DNA of 64,000 nucleotides, from NCBI RefSeq assembly GCF_004329715.1, contig NZ_JXSY01000024.1, positions 124,001-188,000 of the forward strand. The letters are read 5' to 3'. The notes beneath the pieces were generated by a model. The model was not told the origin of the DNA. It did no database searches and worked only from the letters and a program-made list of their open reading frames with translations. The stretch comes from Bowmanella sp. JS7-9 (lineage in GTDB: Bacteria > Pseudomonadota > Gammaproteobacteria > Enterobacterales > Alteromonadaceae). Both the position numbers and the translations under genes were made by a program. Below are positions 45,879 to 56,110 of the stretch, piece after piece. Numbering within the stretch: position 1 is the first letter of the stretch; every line of letters begins with the position of its first letter.

Positions 45879-47825
45879 TTATTTCAGGTAGGTATATCCA
45901 TCCAGACAGTTTTCATAGAAATCTGTCCACTTCACCCCTTCGCGCGGTTTAATCTCACCTTTCGAAACTTTCTTATCAATCAGGCGCTTGACCTGTTGAG
46001 CCATGGTTGGCGGGTGATATTGCATGATAGATAACACGTCATTGACCGATGAGCCTTTAACGATTTCTTCAATATAGAAATCCTGCGGGTCATCGTCATA
46101 ACTGTAAATATGCACTTCGTTCAGACGACCAAACAAGTTATGCATATCACCCATCACGTCCTGATACGCACCGGTCAGGAACATACCAATAAAGTAATCC
46201 TGATTTTTCTTCAGCTTGTGCATCGGGATAACATCGCTGATGCCGGACTCACACACAAACTGGTCAATCTTACCGTCACTGTCACAGGTAATATCCACCA
46301 GCGACACATTCACAGTAGGGCGTTCGTTCATTCGCTGTAACGGAATGACCGGCAATACCTGATCGATGGCCCAGGTATCAGCGGCAGACTGAAACACCGA
46401 GAAATTACACAGATACTGAGATGACAGCGCATAATCCAGCTCCTGCATTTCTTCCGGGATAAAGTCTTCATCCGCCATACGCTCATGCAGTTCTGACATA
46501 ATCTGCCAGTAAAGCGTTTCAATCTTGGCCAGCTCGTTTAATGACACTACGCGCAGTTTAAATGCAGACAATGCCTGCTCTTTATACTGAGACGCATCAT
46601 TAAACACTTCCTGCAGACTGCCCCCTTCGGCCAACGCGCTGATTAGTTCACGCATATTGCGCACCAGCACATGTTCATCGTCTTCTGGCGAGGTATCGAA
46701 TTCGGCATTATTGGCTTTGATTTCACCCACAATCTGGGTAATCACGCAGCTGTGATGGGCAGTGATTGCCCGGCCACTCTCACTAACCAGATTCGGATGT
46801 GGCACTTTTTCCAGATCGCATACTTCTTTAATGCCATACACCACGTCTGCAACATATTCCTGCATGGTGTAGTTGCGCGATGACTCACTGGTTGACTGAC
46901 TGCCGTCATAGTCAATACCCAGGCCGCCACCTACATCGATGTAGTCCAGTTTAAAGCCCATACGGTACATTTCGGCGTAAATTTGTGCGCCTTCTGCCAC
47001 GGCTTCTTTAACGGAACGAATGTCAGTCAACTGGCTACCAATATGGAAATGCAACAGATTCAGACAGTGAATCATGTCGTTTTCCTGCAGGTAACGAGCC
47101 GCGTTAATAATTTCCGCAATGGTTAAACCGAACTTGGCACGGTCACCGCCGGAACTCTCCCATTTACCACGGCCTTTTACCGTCATTTTGGAACGTAAAC
47201 CAATCATCGGATCGATTTTCAGTTCTTTGGCGATTTTCACCAGCGAGATCAGCTCAGAGAATTTTTCCACCACCACAATGATCTTGCGACCCAGCTTACG
47301 GCCCAGCAATGCCAGACGCATAAACTCTTCGTCTTTGTAGCCATTGAGGATGGTTAGTGAGTCCTCATTAACGTTATAGGCCAGCACTGCCAGCAGCTCG
47401 GCTTTTGAGCCTGCTTCTAAGCCATAATTGTACTCTTCACCGGCCTCAACGATTTCTTCCACTACTTCGCGCATCTGGTTTACTTTGACCGGGTACACAC
47501 CCATGTACTTACCCTGGAAACCAGATTCCTGAATGTTGTGGCGAAACGCCTTGTTTAATTGGGCAACCTGCGAGCGCAAGATGTCATGGAAACGCACCAC
47601 TACCGGAAACTGAATGCCCTCTTCCTTGATCTCATCGATGACATCCTGGATATCAATGCGCATCTCCGTATTGGAAGGGTCTGGTGTCACATGCAAATTG
47701 CCATTCGGGCCAACTTCAAAATAACCACCACCCCAGCGTTTTACGCTGTATAGACGCTCTGCGTCGTCAATACTCCACTTTGCCAATGTTTGCTTCTCCG
47801 CATACAGATAAAAATTTTTGCGCAT
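45879..47825 (-). CDS. speA: Biosynthetic arginine decarboxylase
   Basis: A 648-residue PLP enzyme that converts arginine to agmatine for polyamine synthesis. Landmarks are YGVYPVKVNQ-like GVYPVKVNQMREVVEE carrying the PLP lysine, FHIGSQLTDI, DVGGGLGIDYDGS and SESGRAITAHH. The length is normal for SpeA. Agmatine ureohydrolase or deiminase is not encoded in this window. It is divergent from the membrane-fusion-protein operon, with 175 bases between them that probably hold both promoters. Confidence 0.97.
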   Translation of the reverse strand: MRKNFYLYAEKQTLAKWSIDDAERLYSVKRWGGGYFEVGPNGNLHVTPDPSNTEMRIDIQDVIDEIKEEGIQFPVVVRFHDILRSQVAQLNKAFRHNIQESGFQGKYMGVYPVKVNQMREVVEEIVEAGEEYNYGLEAGSKAELLAVLAYNVNEDSLTILNGYKDEEFMRLALLGRKLGRKIIVVVEKFSELISLVKIAKELKIDPMIGLRSKMTVKGRGKWESSGGDRAKFGLTIAEIINAARYLQENDMIHCLNLLHFHIGSQLTDIRSVKEAVAEGAQIYAEMYRMGFKLDYIDVGGGLGIDYDGSQSTSESSRNYTMQEYVADVVYGIKEVCDLEKVPHPNLVSESGRAITAHHSCVITQIVGEIKANNAEFDTSPEDDEHVLVRNMRELISALAEGGSLQEVFNDASQYKEQALSAFKLRVVSLNELAKIETLYWQIMSELHERMADEDFIPEEMQELDYALSSQYLCNFSVFQSAADTWAIDQVLPVIPLQRMNERPTVNVSLVDITCDSDGKIDQFVCESGISDVIPMHKLKKNQDYFIGMFLTGAYQDVMGDMHNLFGRLNEVHIYSYDDDPQDFYIEEIVKGSSVNDVLSIMQYHPPTMAQQVKRLIDKKVSKGEIKPREGVKWTDFYENCLDGYTYLK

Positions 47826-48000
47826 TATAGTGGTTCTTGTCCGATCACTTAATAAATATTCAATTTTTTTGCATCATTTTTAGCTGAAAGACACTTTTCA
47901 ACGGTTAATTACCTGATTTATTGCTGATTTTTGATACAGCACAAGACTTAATACCCTTCGACTGGCATATTGGATTAGTTCGCATCACAAGGAACTCAGC

Positions 48001-49113
48001 ATGAAAAAGTGGTTTGTGGTTGTCGTCATCCTGGTTATTGCCGCCGTTTTCTACTGGCAACGCCCCCAACCCGTCGCTGTCACCACAGTTAACGTCACGC
48101 GTGCCAGCATCAGTGAGAAAGTTACCAATACCCGTGCGGGATCTGTGATGGCCTGCCAACGCAGTAAACTGTCCGTGCCGATTGGCGGTCAGGTGGTCGA
48201 CATCTTCGTTAAAGAGGGAGATATGGTCAGCCAGGGCCAATTGTTGTTGTCCCTGTTTAATCAGGATATTCAGGCACTGCTTACCCAGGCAGAAGCCAGT
48301 GCCAGTGCTGCCACGCTTAATCGGCAAAGTCAGTGTATTCTGGCGGATGCCGATCAGCGCGAGGCCAATCGTCAGGCAAAATTAAAGAAATCCGGTTTAT
48401 CCACCGCAGAAATGGTCGATATGTCGGAGAGTAAAGCCCGCGCCAGCGAAGCAGCCTGTGCTGCCAGCAAAGCCGCCGAACAGGTAGCTCAGGCCAGTAT
48501 AGAATTGCAACAGGCCAGTTTAAGTAAGACGCAACTTTATGCCCCCTTTGCCGGCATCATAGCCGAAGTTAACGCCGAACAAGGTGAATTCGCCACCCCC
48601 TCCCCACCAGGCATTCCGACTCTGCCACTGGTCGATTTGATCGATAATCAGTGTTATTACGTGTCTGCGCCGATTGATGAAGTCGACGCCAGCGCGCTAA
48701 CCGTAGGTATGCCAGTCGCAGTGCATCTTGATGCATTACGCAATCAGCCTCTGCAAGGTCAGGTAAGACGTATCGCGCCTTATGTCTATGCGATGGAGAA
48801 GCAAGCCCGCACCGTTGAAGTCGAGGTCAGCATTCAGCCCGGCGACAGCCCTTTATTGGTCGGTTACAGTGCCGATGTCGAAATCGTCACGCGGCAAGCT
48901 GACAACGTATTGCGCGTGCCCACCGAAGCGATTTTCAACCAGAATCAGGTGTTTGTGCTCAAAGATGGGCAGTTACAACAACGGGAAATTCAACTCGGCC
49001 TCAGCAACTGGCAATTCAGCGAGGTAAAGCGCGGCTTAAATGAGAATGAGCAGGTGGTGATCACCGCCGGACGCAGTGACTTGCAAGCAGGCATGGCTGC
49101 GGTGAGCCAATGA
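48001..49113 (+). CDS. Membrane fusion protein (HlyD/MacA type) of an ABC efflux system
   Basis: A 370-residue periplasmic adaptor anchored by residues 4-20 (WFVVVVILVIAAVFYW). It has a lipoyl-like half (VPIGGQVVDIFVKEGDMVSQGQ), a coiled-coil hairpin around residues 95-175, the second lipoyl half (YAPFAGIIAEVNAEQGE) and a beta-barrel. It should link the ABC permeases to an outer-membrane channel. AAGGAA lies ahead of the ATG. It overlaps the ATPase gene by four bases. Confidence 0.88.
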   Translation: MKKWFVVVVILVIAAVFYWQRPQPVAVTTVNVTRASISEKVTNTRAGSVMACQRSKLSVPIGGQVVDIFVKEGDMVSQGQLLLSLFNQDIQALLTQAEASASAATLNRQSQCILADADQREANRQAKLKKSGLSTAEMVDMSESKARASEAACAASKAAEQVAQASIELQQASLSKTQLYAPFAGIIAEVNAEQGEFATPSPPGIPTLPLVDLIDNQCYYVSAPIDEVDASALTVGMPVAVHLDALRNQPLQGQVRRIAPYVYAMEKQARTVEVEVSIQPGDSPLLVGYSADVEIVTRQADNVLRVPTEAIFNQNQVFVLKDGQLQQREIQLGLSNWQFSEVKRGLNENEQVVITAGRSDLQAGMAAVSQ

Positions 49114-49775
49114 TCAAACTGCAGCAGGTAAACAAGTGGTTCAAAAGCGGCGAAGATCGCCTGCACGTGCTGAATGATATTAATCTGCAAATCGACGCCG
49201 GCGATTACCTGAGCATTATGGGCCCCAGCGGTTCAGGAAAATCCACTTTACTGAATATGCTTGGGCTACTCGATGTATTCGACAGCGGCGAGTACTGGCT
49301 TAACGATGTCGCGACGCATCAATTAAGTGAAGAGCAACGCGCCGATGTACGTGGTCAACAAATCGGCTTTATTTTCCAGAATTTCCAACTTATTAACCGT
49401 CTGACAGCGGCCGAGAATGTCGCATTGCCCCTGATGCTCGCTAATATGGACAAAGCTGAACGCCAGCACACAGTGAGCGGAGTACTCAGTCAGGTGGGGC
49501 TCGCCGACCGCATGCATCACCTGCCCGGTCAGTTGTCCGGAGGTCAGCTGCAGCGGGTCGCCATTGCCCGGGCGATTGTTCAGCAACCGGCACTGATCCT
49601 CGCCGACGAACCGACCGGCAACCTCGACCAACATGCCGGGCATGACATTATCACCTTACTTGAGTCACTCAACCAACAAGGCCAAACCATAGTGATGGTG
49701 ACCCATGATCAGGACATGGGCGCACGCGCCAAACGCCATATCCGCATGGTCGATGGCGTATTGAGTGAAGAATGA
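49110..49775 (+). CDS. ABC transporter ATPase (MacB/LolD type)
   Basis: A 221-residue ATPase. Walker A is GPSGSGKST, the signature LSGGQLQRVAIARAI, Walker B LILADEPTGNLD, and the switch His is in VMVTHDQD. The set fits the ATPases that work with FtsX-like permeases in macrolide or lipoprotein export. It is translationally coupled to the fusion protein and the first permease. Confidence 0.92.
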   Translation: MIKLQQVNKWFKSGEDRLHVLNDINLQIDAGDYLSIMGPSGSGKSTLLNMLGLLDVFDSGEYWLNDVATHQLSEEQRADVRGQQIGFIFQNFQLINRLTAAENVALPLMLANMDKAERQHTVSGVLSQVGLADRMHHLPGQLSGGQLQRVAIARAIVQQPALILADEPTGNLDQHAGHDIITLLESLNQQGQTIVMVTHDQDMGARAKRHIRMVDGVLSEE

Positions 49776-50974
49776 AAACCTCAGATCTGCTGCAATTCAC
49801 CCTGACTGTTTTTGTTCGTCACCGCTGGCGCACTGCCATGCTCAGCACCTGTGTTGCCTTAGGGGTCGCCGCCGTGGTGCTGCTGACCAGTCTCGGTGAA
49901 AGCGCCAGGCGCTATGTGGCCAAAGAATTTGCCATGTTAGGGTCTGACATGCTGATTGTATTACCGGGCAAGAAGCAAACCAGCGGTGGCGGGATCCCCA
50001 TGTATGCCTCCACCGTGCGCGACCTGACGTTGGAAGATGCCGCGGCGATCAAACAGCTACCCGGAGTAACAGCCGTTGCACCCATCATTGCCGGCAGTGC
50101 CAACGTAGCGTTTGGCGCACGGAATCGTGATTGCATCGTGATTGGTAGTACGCGCGAATTTCTAACCGTCAGGCAGTTATCCATTGCCAGCGGACAATCA
50201 CTTCCCGCTGATGCCGATAGCATCGGGCGGCCGGTGGCGTTGATTGGCAGTGAACTGAAAACCTCATTATTTGGCGAACAAAATGCGCTGGGTAAAATGT
50301 TGGATGTGGATAATTATCGCTATCAGGTCATCGGCATACTGGCTGAGAGAGGCGAATCTCTGGGATTGGATATGCGTAATATGTTGATTATCCCGGTCAG
50401 AAGCAGTGAGGCACTGTTTTCCTCCGAGGCCCTGTTCCGCATGTTGGTCGACAGCCACCCGCAAACCGATAAGGCACAACTGAAAAACGCCATTTATCAG
50501 CTGGTTAAACAGCGTCATCAGGGTGAAGAAGACATCACCATCATCACCCAACAATCGGTCATGCAGGCGTTTAATAGCATCATGCTGACGCTGACTGCGG
50601 TGGTAGGCCTACTGGCATCGGTCAGCCTGGTAATTGCCGGCATTCTGATTATGAATTTAAGCCTGATTTCGGTACAGCAACGCCGCGCTGAGATTGGTTT
50701 ACTTAAGGTTCTCGGTGCCCATGCCGATTTGGTCGCCCGCCTGTTTGTCACGGAATCGCTGCTGCTGGTTGGGATTGCCGGATTATTAGGTCTGGGTTTG
50801 TCCAGTTTGATCATCTGGCTGGCGAACCAGTGGGTGCCGATTATTACCTTCGTTACGCCCTGGTGGTCACCGATTATTGCGATGTTACTGGCACTGCTCA
50901 CCGCCTGGCTGTTTAGTTATATGCCGGCCAGACGGGCCGCTGCCATCGCACCGGTGGAGGCATTACGCCCATGA
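49772..50974 (+). CDS. ABC transporter permease, MacB/FtsX type 1
   Basis: A 400-residue permease with the MacB topology: one hydrophobic segment near residues 20-40, a large periplasmic domain (about 45-265), and three segments ending in the FtsX domain (RRAEIGLLKVLGAHADLVARLF). It pairs with the next, related permease. The substrate is unknown; a toxic amphiphile, peptide or lipid is typical. Confidence 0.88.
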   Translation: MKTSDLLQFTLTVFVRHRWRTAMLSTCVALGVAAVVLLTSLGESARRYVAKEFAMLGSDMLIVLPGKKQTSGGGIPMYASTVRDLTLEDAAAIKQLPGVTAVAPIIAGSANVAFGARNRDCIVIGSTREFLTVRQLSIASGQSLPADADSIGRPVALIGSELKTSLFGEQNALGKMLDVDNYRYQVIGILAERGESLGLDMRNMLIIPVRSSEALFSSEALFRMLVDSHPQTDKAQLKNAIYQLVKQRHQGEEDITIITQQSVMQAFNSIMLTLTAVVGLLASVSLVIAGILIMNLSLISVQQRRAEIGLLKVLGAHADLVARLFVTESLLLVGIAGLLGLGLSSLIIWLANQWVPIITFVTPWWSPIIAMLLALLTAWLFSYMPARRAAAIAPVEALRP

Positions 50975-52167
50975 AATTATTGGATGGCCTGAATTGGGTA
51001 CAGCGCTCAGTGATTGCCCAGCGCAATCGCAGCCTGCTCACCATAGGTGGATTTGCCATTGGCATCTGTGCGGTAACTTTGCTTGCCGCCGTGGGGGATA
51101 GCCTGCGCCAGTTTGTGTTAGATGAATTTACCCAGTTCGGTTCAAACATTATCGCCGCTACGCCGGGCAAATCCGATACGCTGGGGATCACCAGTATTTT
51201 GCGCACTAATCGCGCCCTGACCCTGGAAGACAGTGAGGCACTGGCACGCCTACCGGGCGTCGAGGCGGTTGTGCCCATCGTCGCCGGTACGGCACTGGTC
51301 AAGCAGCAAAGTTTATCGCGCGCTACCGACATCATGGGTGTGGGTGCCTTTGCCAACCAGGCGTGGAAGATGCAGGTCGCCAGTGGCCAGTTTCTGCCCG
51401 ATGACGATCTGGCACGCCCGCGCAATTTTGCGGTGCTTGGCAGTAAACTGGCAGCGGCGTTATTTCCCGATAGCTCAGCTGTCGGCGCCACTGTCAGGAT
51501 TGGCTCTCGCCGATTCCGCGTAGTCGGCGTAATGGCACCCAAAGGCCAGTTCGTTGGCATGGATCTGGATGAGATGGCGTATATTCCGGCCGCGCTGGCG
51601 CTACAACTGTTTAACCGTGACTCCCTCATGGAAGTGGATGTGGTTTACCGCGATGGCCAGAGCGCAGAAGCGATGCGTGAACGGGTCAAACAACGTCTGA
51701 TTGCCCGCCACGGTAGTGAAGATTTCACCTTGATTAGTCAGGATCAGATGCTCAGCAGCCTGGATAATATTCTGCGTGTGGTGCGCCTTGCCGGTATGGC
51801 GATTGGAGCGATTTCTTTGCTGGTTGGGTCTGTCGGCATCTACACCATTTTGACCATCAATCTGTCTGAGCGGCGCGCCGAAGTCGGTCTGCTGCGTGCG
51901 CTTGGTATTCATCAGACATTGCTGGTCAAATTGTTTCTCGGCGAAGCCCTGTTAATGGCACTGATTGGCGGCATTATCGGCTTGCTGGTGCTGGCCGCCG
52001 CGCAAGCGGCACTATGGCTGGCACTACCGCAATTACCCGCTTTATTCACGTTTACCAGCAGTTCACTGGGTCTTGGCGTTTCTCTGTTAGTTGGCCTCAT
52101 TGCCGGCGCGCTACCCGCACTGCATGCGGCGAAATTACCACCGATTGAGGCATTACGCGCCGAATAG
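50971..52167 (+). CDS. ABC transporter permease, MacB/FtsX type 2
   Basis: A 398-residue permease of the same layout as the one before it, with RRAEVGLLRALGIHQTLLVKLFLGEALL in the FtsX domain and a shared PPIEALRAE ending (PVEALRP in the first). The pair probably forms a heterodimer. It ends a four-gene operon in which every junction overlaps by four bases. Confidence 0.88.
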   Translation: MKLLDGLNWVQRSVIAQRNRSLLTIGGFAIGICAVTLLAAVGDSLRQFVLDEFTQFGSNIIAATPGKSDTLGITSILRTNRALTLEDSEALARLPGVEAVVPIVAGTALVKQQSLSRATDIMGVGAFANQAWKMQVASGQFLPDDDLARPRNFAVLGSKLAAALFPDSSAVGATVRIGSRRFRVVGVMAPKGQFVGMDLDEMAYIPAALALQLFNRDSLMEVDVVYRDGQSAEAMRERVKQRLIARHGSEDFTLISQDQMLSSLDNILRVVRLAGMAIGAISLLVGSVGIYTILTINLSERRAEVGLLRALGIHQTLLVKLFLGEALLMALIGGIIGLLVLAAAQAALWLALPQLPALFTFTSSSLGLGVSLLVGLIAGALPALHAAKLPPIEALRAE

Positions 52168-52250
52168 GCGGCACGCTGCGTTACGGTGCTATTGAATAAA
52201 TTAGTGTGAATGTCATTATTGCCGTACTTCACAGTAATCTTGCAGATCAC

Positions 52251-52403
52251 ATGTCTAAATTTTTTCGTTTGATAAGTGCGTGCCTGCTGCTGGCAATATT
52301 GAGTGCCTGCGGTCAGAAAGGCCCCCTGTTCTTACCCGAGCCGCCGGCACAGAATCAGCCGACGCCGGAGCAAGCCCCCGACACGGATGAGGAGGGTAAC
52401 TAA
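52251..52403 (+). CDS. lptM: LPS translocon maturation lipoprotein LptM (YifL)
   Basis: A 50-residue lipoprotein with a signal sequence and the lipobox LLAILSAC. The mature part begins CGQKGPLFLPEPP, the LptM hallmark. It helps the LptD secretin mature. The ATG at 52251 is chosen because it gives the normal signal peptide; an in-frame ATG at 52206 is upstream. Its stop shares a base with the lysA start (TAATG), a conserved pairing. Confidence 0.9.
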   Translation: MSKFFRLISACLLLAILSACGQKGPLFLPEPPAQNQPTPEQAPDTDEEGN

Positions 52404-53653
52404 TGGACTTTTTTACTTACCAGCAACAAGCACTACACGCCGAATCCGTGCCGGTCAGCGATATCGTCACACAATACGGTACCCCCTGTTATATCTATTC
52501 CCGCGCCACTATCGAACGCCACTGGCATGCATTCGATCAGGCCGTTGGCGAACATCCCCACCTGATTTGTTACGCGGTCAAGGCCAACTCGAATCTGGGC
52601 GTACTGTCGGTGTTGGCGGCATTGGGATCAGGTTTTGACATAGTCTCAGGTGGTGAACTGGCGCGCGTCATCGAAGCCGGTGGTGATGCCAGTAAAGTGG
52701 TGTTTTCCGGTGTCGGTAAAACCGAACAGGAAATCGCCTATGCGCTGCAACTGGGGATTAAATGCTTTAACGTGGAATCGATTCCGGAATTGGATCGTAT
52801 CAATAAAGTAGCCGGCGAATGGGGCAAAGTCGCGCCCATCTCACTGCGGATCAACCCGGATGTGGATGCGCAAACACACCCTTATATCTCCACCGGGCTC
52901 AAAGCGAATAAATTCGGCATTGCCTATGATCAGGCGCTGGATACCTATTTACGCGCCGCTACCCTGCCCAACTTAAAAATCGTGGGGATGGACTGCCATA
53001 TTGGCTCGCAACTGACCACAGTTGCGCCATTTGTGGATGCCCTCGACAGACTGCTGGCGCTGATCGACCAGTTAGCGCAGCACAATATCCATATCGAACA
53101 TTTGGATGTGGGCGGCGGTCTGGGCGTGACTTATAAAGACGAAACCCCACCGCACCCGGATGCCTATGCGAAAGCTATGGCCGCACGCCTGGATGGCCGT
53201 AGCCATCTGCAGCTGATCCTCGAACCGGGCCGGGCGATTATGGCCAATGCCGGTATTCTGGTCAGTAAAGTCGAGTTTATTAAGCAGGGTGAAGAGAAAA
53301 ACTTCGCGATTATCGACGCGGCAATGAATGACTTACTCCGTCCCGCTCTGTATTCGGCGTGGATGGATATTATCCCGGTTGAACAACATCAGGACCGGCC
53401 TGTTGCCAGTTACGATGTGGTTGGGCCTGTGTGTGAAACCGGAGATTTTCTCGGTAAAGACCGGCAACTGGCAATCGCGGCTGGTGATCTCATCGCGGTG
53501 CGCAGCGCCGGTGCTTATGGTTTTAGCATGGCGTCAAACTACAACAGCCGCTGTCGCGCGGCGGAAATAATGGTCGATGGCGAGCGTACGATTCTGGTGC
53601 GCGAACGGGAAAAATTACAAGAGTTGTGGAAAGGCGAGCATAAAGTCTCGTAA
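52403..53653 (+). CDS. lysA: Diaminopimelate decarboxylase
   Basis: A 416-residue PLP enzyme making lysine from meso-diaminopimelate. Landmarks are CYAVKANSNLGVLSVLA with the PLP lysine, GGELARVIEAG, DCHIGSQL, DVGGGLGVTY, ILEPGRAIMANAGIL and GPVCETGDFLG with the second-half cysteine. It is followed by dapF, which makes its substrate. Confidence 0.97.
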   Translation: MDFFTYQQQALHAESVPVSDIVTQYGTPCYIYSRATIERHWHAFDQAVGEHPHLICYAVKANSNLGVLSVLAALGSGFDIVSGGELARVIEAGGDASKVVFSGVGKTEQEIAYALQLGIKCFNVESIPELDRINKVAGEWGKVAPISLRINPDVDAQTHPYISTGLKANKFGIAYDQALDTYLRAATLPNLKIVGMDCHIGSQLTTVAPFVDALDRLLALIDQLAQHNIHIEHLDVGGGLGVTYKDETPPHPDAYAKAMAARLDGRSHLQLILEPGRAIMANAGILVSKVEFIKQGEEKNFAIIDAAMNDLLRPALYSAWMDIIPVEQHQDRPVASYDVVGPVCETGDFLGKDRQLAIAAGDLIAVRSAGAYGFSMASNYNSRCRAAEIMVDGERTILVREREKLQELWKGEHKVS

Positions 53654-53688
53654 ACTGCACCAAGTAGCTGTTTTTTAATCAAATAACC

Positions 53689-54519
53689 ATGCAGATACAA
53701 TTTTCTAAAATGCACGGTCTGGGTAACGACTTTATGGTCGTTGATAACGTGACTCAGAATGCATTTTTTACCAAAGAAAAAATCCGTCAGTTGGCGGATC
53801 GTAACTTTGGCATTGGCTTCGACCAGCTGTTGGTGGTCGAACCGCCTTATGATCCGGATCAGGACTTCCATTACCGCATTTTCAATGCCGATGGCAGTGA
53901 AGTCTCCCAGTGCGGCAATGGTGCGCGCTGTTTCGCGCGTTTTGTGAAAATGAAAGGCCTGACCAATCGCAACAAAATTGTTGTCAGCACCCGTGCCGGC
54001 AAAATGGTGTTGTATCTGGAAAAAGACGGCAATGTCACCGTCAACATGGGCAAACCCCAGTTTGAACCGGCGCAGATCCCGCTAAAAGCCACCAAAGAGG
54101 AAGGCACCTATATTATCCGCGCCGGTGAAAACACCGTGCTGTGCGGCGCGGTGTCTATGGGTAATCCCCATTGCGTCACCACGGTGGAAGACGTGGATAG
54201 CGCTCCGGTTGAAACACTTGGGCCACTATTGGAACGTCATGAACGGTTTCCGGAAGGGGTCAATGTGGGCTTTATGCAAATTATCTCACCGGAGCACGTC
54301 AAGTTACGCGTATTCGAACGCGGTGCAGGCGAAACCCTGGCCTGTGGCAGTGGCGCCTGTGCAGCCGTGGTAGTTGGCCAGTTACAGGGTAAATTAGGCA
54401 AAGATGTCAGAGTCGATTTACCCGGTGGCAGCTTAAAAGTTCGTTGGCAAGGACGCGATCAGGTGGTAAAAATGACCGGTCCAGCCGAACATGTGTATGA
54501 CGGAACAATAACGCTATGA
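53689..54519 (+). CDS. dapF: Diaminopimelate epimerase
   Basis: A 276-residue cofactor-independent epimerase that converts LL- to meso-diaminopimelate. The two catalytic cysteines are in [13 protein letters not shown] and [22 protein letters not shown] at the start is standard. It overlaps the DUF484 gene by four bases. Confidence 0.97.
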   Translation: MQIQFSKMHGLGNDFMVVDNVTQNAFFTKEKIRQLADRNFGIGFDQLLVVEPPYDPDQDFHYRIFNADGSEVSQCGNGARCFARFVKMKGLTNRNKIVVSTRAGKMVLYLEKDGNVTVNMGKPQFEPAQIPLKATKEEGTYIIRAGENTVLCGAVSMGNPHCVTTVEDVDSAPVETLGPLLERHERFPEGVNVGFMQIISPEHVKLRVFERGAGETLACGSGACAAVVVGQLQGKLGKDVRVDLPGGSLKVRWQGRDQVVKMTGPAEHVYDGTITL

Positions 54520-55211
54520 GCGAAACACAAAGAATGGAAAGCGCTAAATCGAACCTTGCCGAGCAGTTGCTGGAAGAGCCACTGACTGATGAGCAAGTGT
54601 TCGAGTTCTTAGGCGCTAACCCTGATTTCTTTGTCCGTTATCCCCATGTTTTGCCGCAACTACGTATTCCCCATCAGCAAAAAGGCAGCGTATCGCTGGT
54701 CGAACGTCAGGCCGAACAGATGCGCGAGCGTGTGCGCATACTGCAAAGCCAAATCGCTGATTTAATTGATATTGCCAAGCAAAACGAACGTATCTATCGC
54801 ATTTATGCCGATCTGAATCTGCGCCTGTATAGTTGTCGCTGTATTCAGGACGTACAAGATGCTTTGAACGATATTTTGCTCAGCCAGCTGGATTTAACCG
54901 AAGTGTCCATACGTCTGTTCGGGTTCGATAACGACTTACCGGAAACCAGCAAACGTCACTTTCTGAAAAAACGCTTTAATGACAATATTTTCTACCTCGG
55001 CCGTCTCAATCATGCCGAGACCAATATGTTATTCAATAAACCCGGCGTGCAATCCGTTGCCATGATGCTGATTGGCGAGCGCGGCGAAATGGGTTTACTG
55101 GCGGTCGGCAGCGAGGCCCCGCATCATTTCCACCCCGGCATGGATACCCTGTTATTTACTCAGTTGCAGAAATTCCTCACCCTGATTATTCCGCAACTGG
55201 CTGAATACTAA
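54516..55211 (+). CDS. DUF484 family protein
   Basis: A 231-residue protein of unknown molecular function that is conserved between dapF and xerC in gammaproteobacteria. Residues 24-60 hold the [20 protein letters not shown] block, a coiled coil follows (about 65-100), and the rest resembles a GAF domain. It may act in signalling or in the recombination/cell-division module. It overlaps dapF by four bases and xerC by one. Confidence 0.9.
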   Translation: MSETQRMESAKSNLAEQLLEEPLTDEQVFEFLGANPDFFVRYPHVLPQLRIPHQQKGSVSLVERQAEQMRERVRILQSQIADLIDIAKQNERIYRIYADLNLRLYSCRCIQDVQDALNDILLSQLDLTEVSIRLFGFDNDLPETSKRHFLKKRFNDNIFYLGRLNHAETNMLFNKPGVQSVAMMLIGERGEMGLLAVGSEAPHHFHPGMDTLLFTQLQKFLTLIIPQLAEY

Positions 55212-56110
55212 TGACGACCACTGCGCCTGTTCTGCTGGCGCAGTTCCTTGATTGGCTCAAATACGAACGCGCCCTCGCACCGCTTACACGCAAGGCTTAC
55301 CAGCGCCAATTAACTGAGGTATTGGACTTTCTCGCGCTGGAGGATCTCAGCCACCTGTCCACTCAGGACATTCGCAATGTACTCAATCGTGCCCGCCGTG
55401 ATGGCCTCAGCCCCCGCAGCATCAGCTTGCGTCTATCAGCGTTGCGCACCTTCTGCGGCTATCTGGTCAGCAAAGGGGTGCTGAGCCAGAATCCGGCCAA
55501 AAATATCAGCGCCCCCAAGCAAAACAAGCCGTTACCGAAACAATTAAACGTGGATGAAACCACCCGTTTACTGGACTTTCAGCCGGACGATATCTTGGAT
55601 ACACGAGACCGGGCGATGCTGGAACTGATGTACGGCTGTGGGCTGCGCCTGGCGGAAGCCTGTCAGCTTAATTGTCAGGATCTGGCGCAGGATTTGTCCG
55701 AACTCAGGGTAACTGGTAAAGGCAGTAAACAGCGTTTGCTACCCATTGGCCGCAAGGCCCGCGATGCCCTCAATGCCTGGTTGAAAGTGCGCGCCCATCT
55801 GGCACCGGAGGAAGAGCCGGCGCTGTTTGTCAGCAAGCTGGCACGACGTATTTCTCATCGCCAGATCGCCAACCGTTTGCAACAGCGCGCCCAGCGACAG
55901 GGTCTCAATCAACCGCTCAATCCTCATAAATTGCGCCACTCCTTCGCAACACACGTGCTGGAGTCATCCGGCGATCTGCGCGCGGTGCAGGAGTTGCTCG
56001 GCCACGCCAATTTATCCACCACTCAGGTGTATACCCATCTGGATTTTCAGCATCTGGCGAAGGTATATGATGCGGCGCATCCCAGAGCGCGCAAAGGCAA
56101 CAAATCATGA
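55211..56110 (+). CDS. xerC: Tyrosine recombinase XerC
   Basis: A 299-residue recombinase that resolves chromosome dimers at dif with XerD and FtsK. The N-terminal SAM-like domain begins QFLDWLKYERALAPLTRKAYQ. The catalytic domain has GCGLRLAEACQL (Arg), HKLRHSFATHVLESSGDLRAVQELLGHANLSTTQVYTH spanning the His-Arg-His and the nucleophilic Tyr. Position between DUF484 and yigB identifies it as XerC rather than XerD. Confidence 0.95.
   Translation: MTTTAPVLLAQFLDWLKYERALAPLTRKAYQRQLTEVLDFLALEDLSHLSTQDIRNVLNRARRDGLSPRSISLRLSALRTFCGYLVSKGVLSQNPAKNISAPKQNKPLPKQLNVDETTRLLDFQPDDILDTRDRAMLELMYGCGLRLAEACQLNCQDLAQDLSELRVTGKGSKQRLLPIGRKARDALNAWLKVRAHLAPEEEPALFVSKLARRISHRQIANRLQQRAQRQGLNQPLNPHKLRHSFATHVLESSGDLRAVQELLGHANLSTTQVYTHLDFQHLAKVYDAAHPRARKGNKS

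Noticed and set aside
52168-52402. Lysine riboswitch ahead of lysA
   Set aside because: lysA follows lptM with a one-base overlap, and the space upstream of lptM is only about 80 bases without the required stems.
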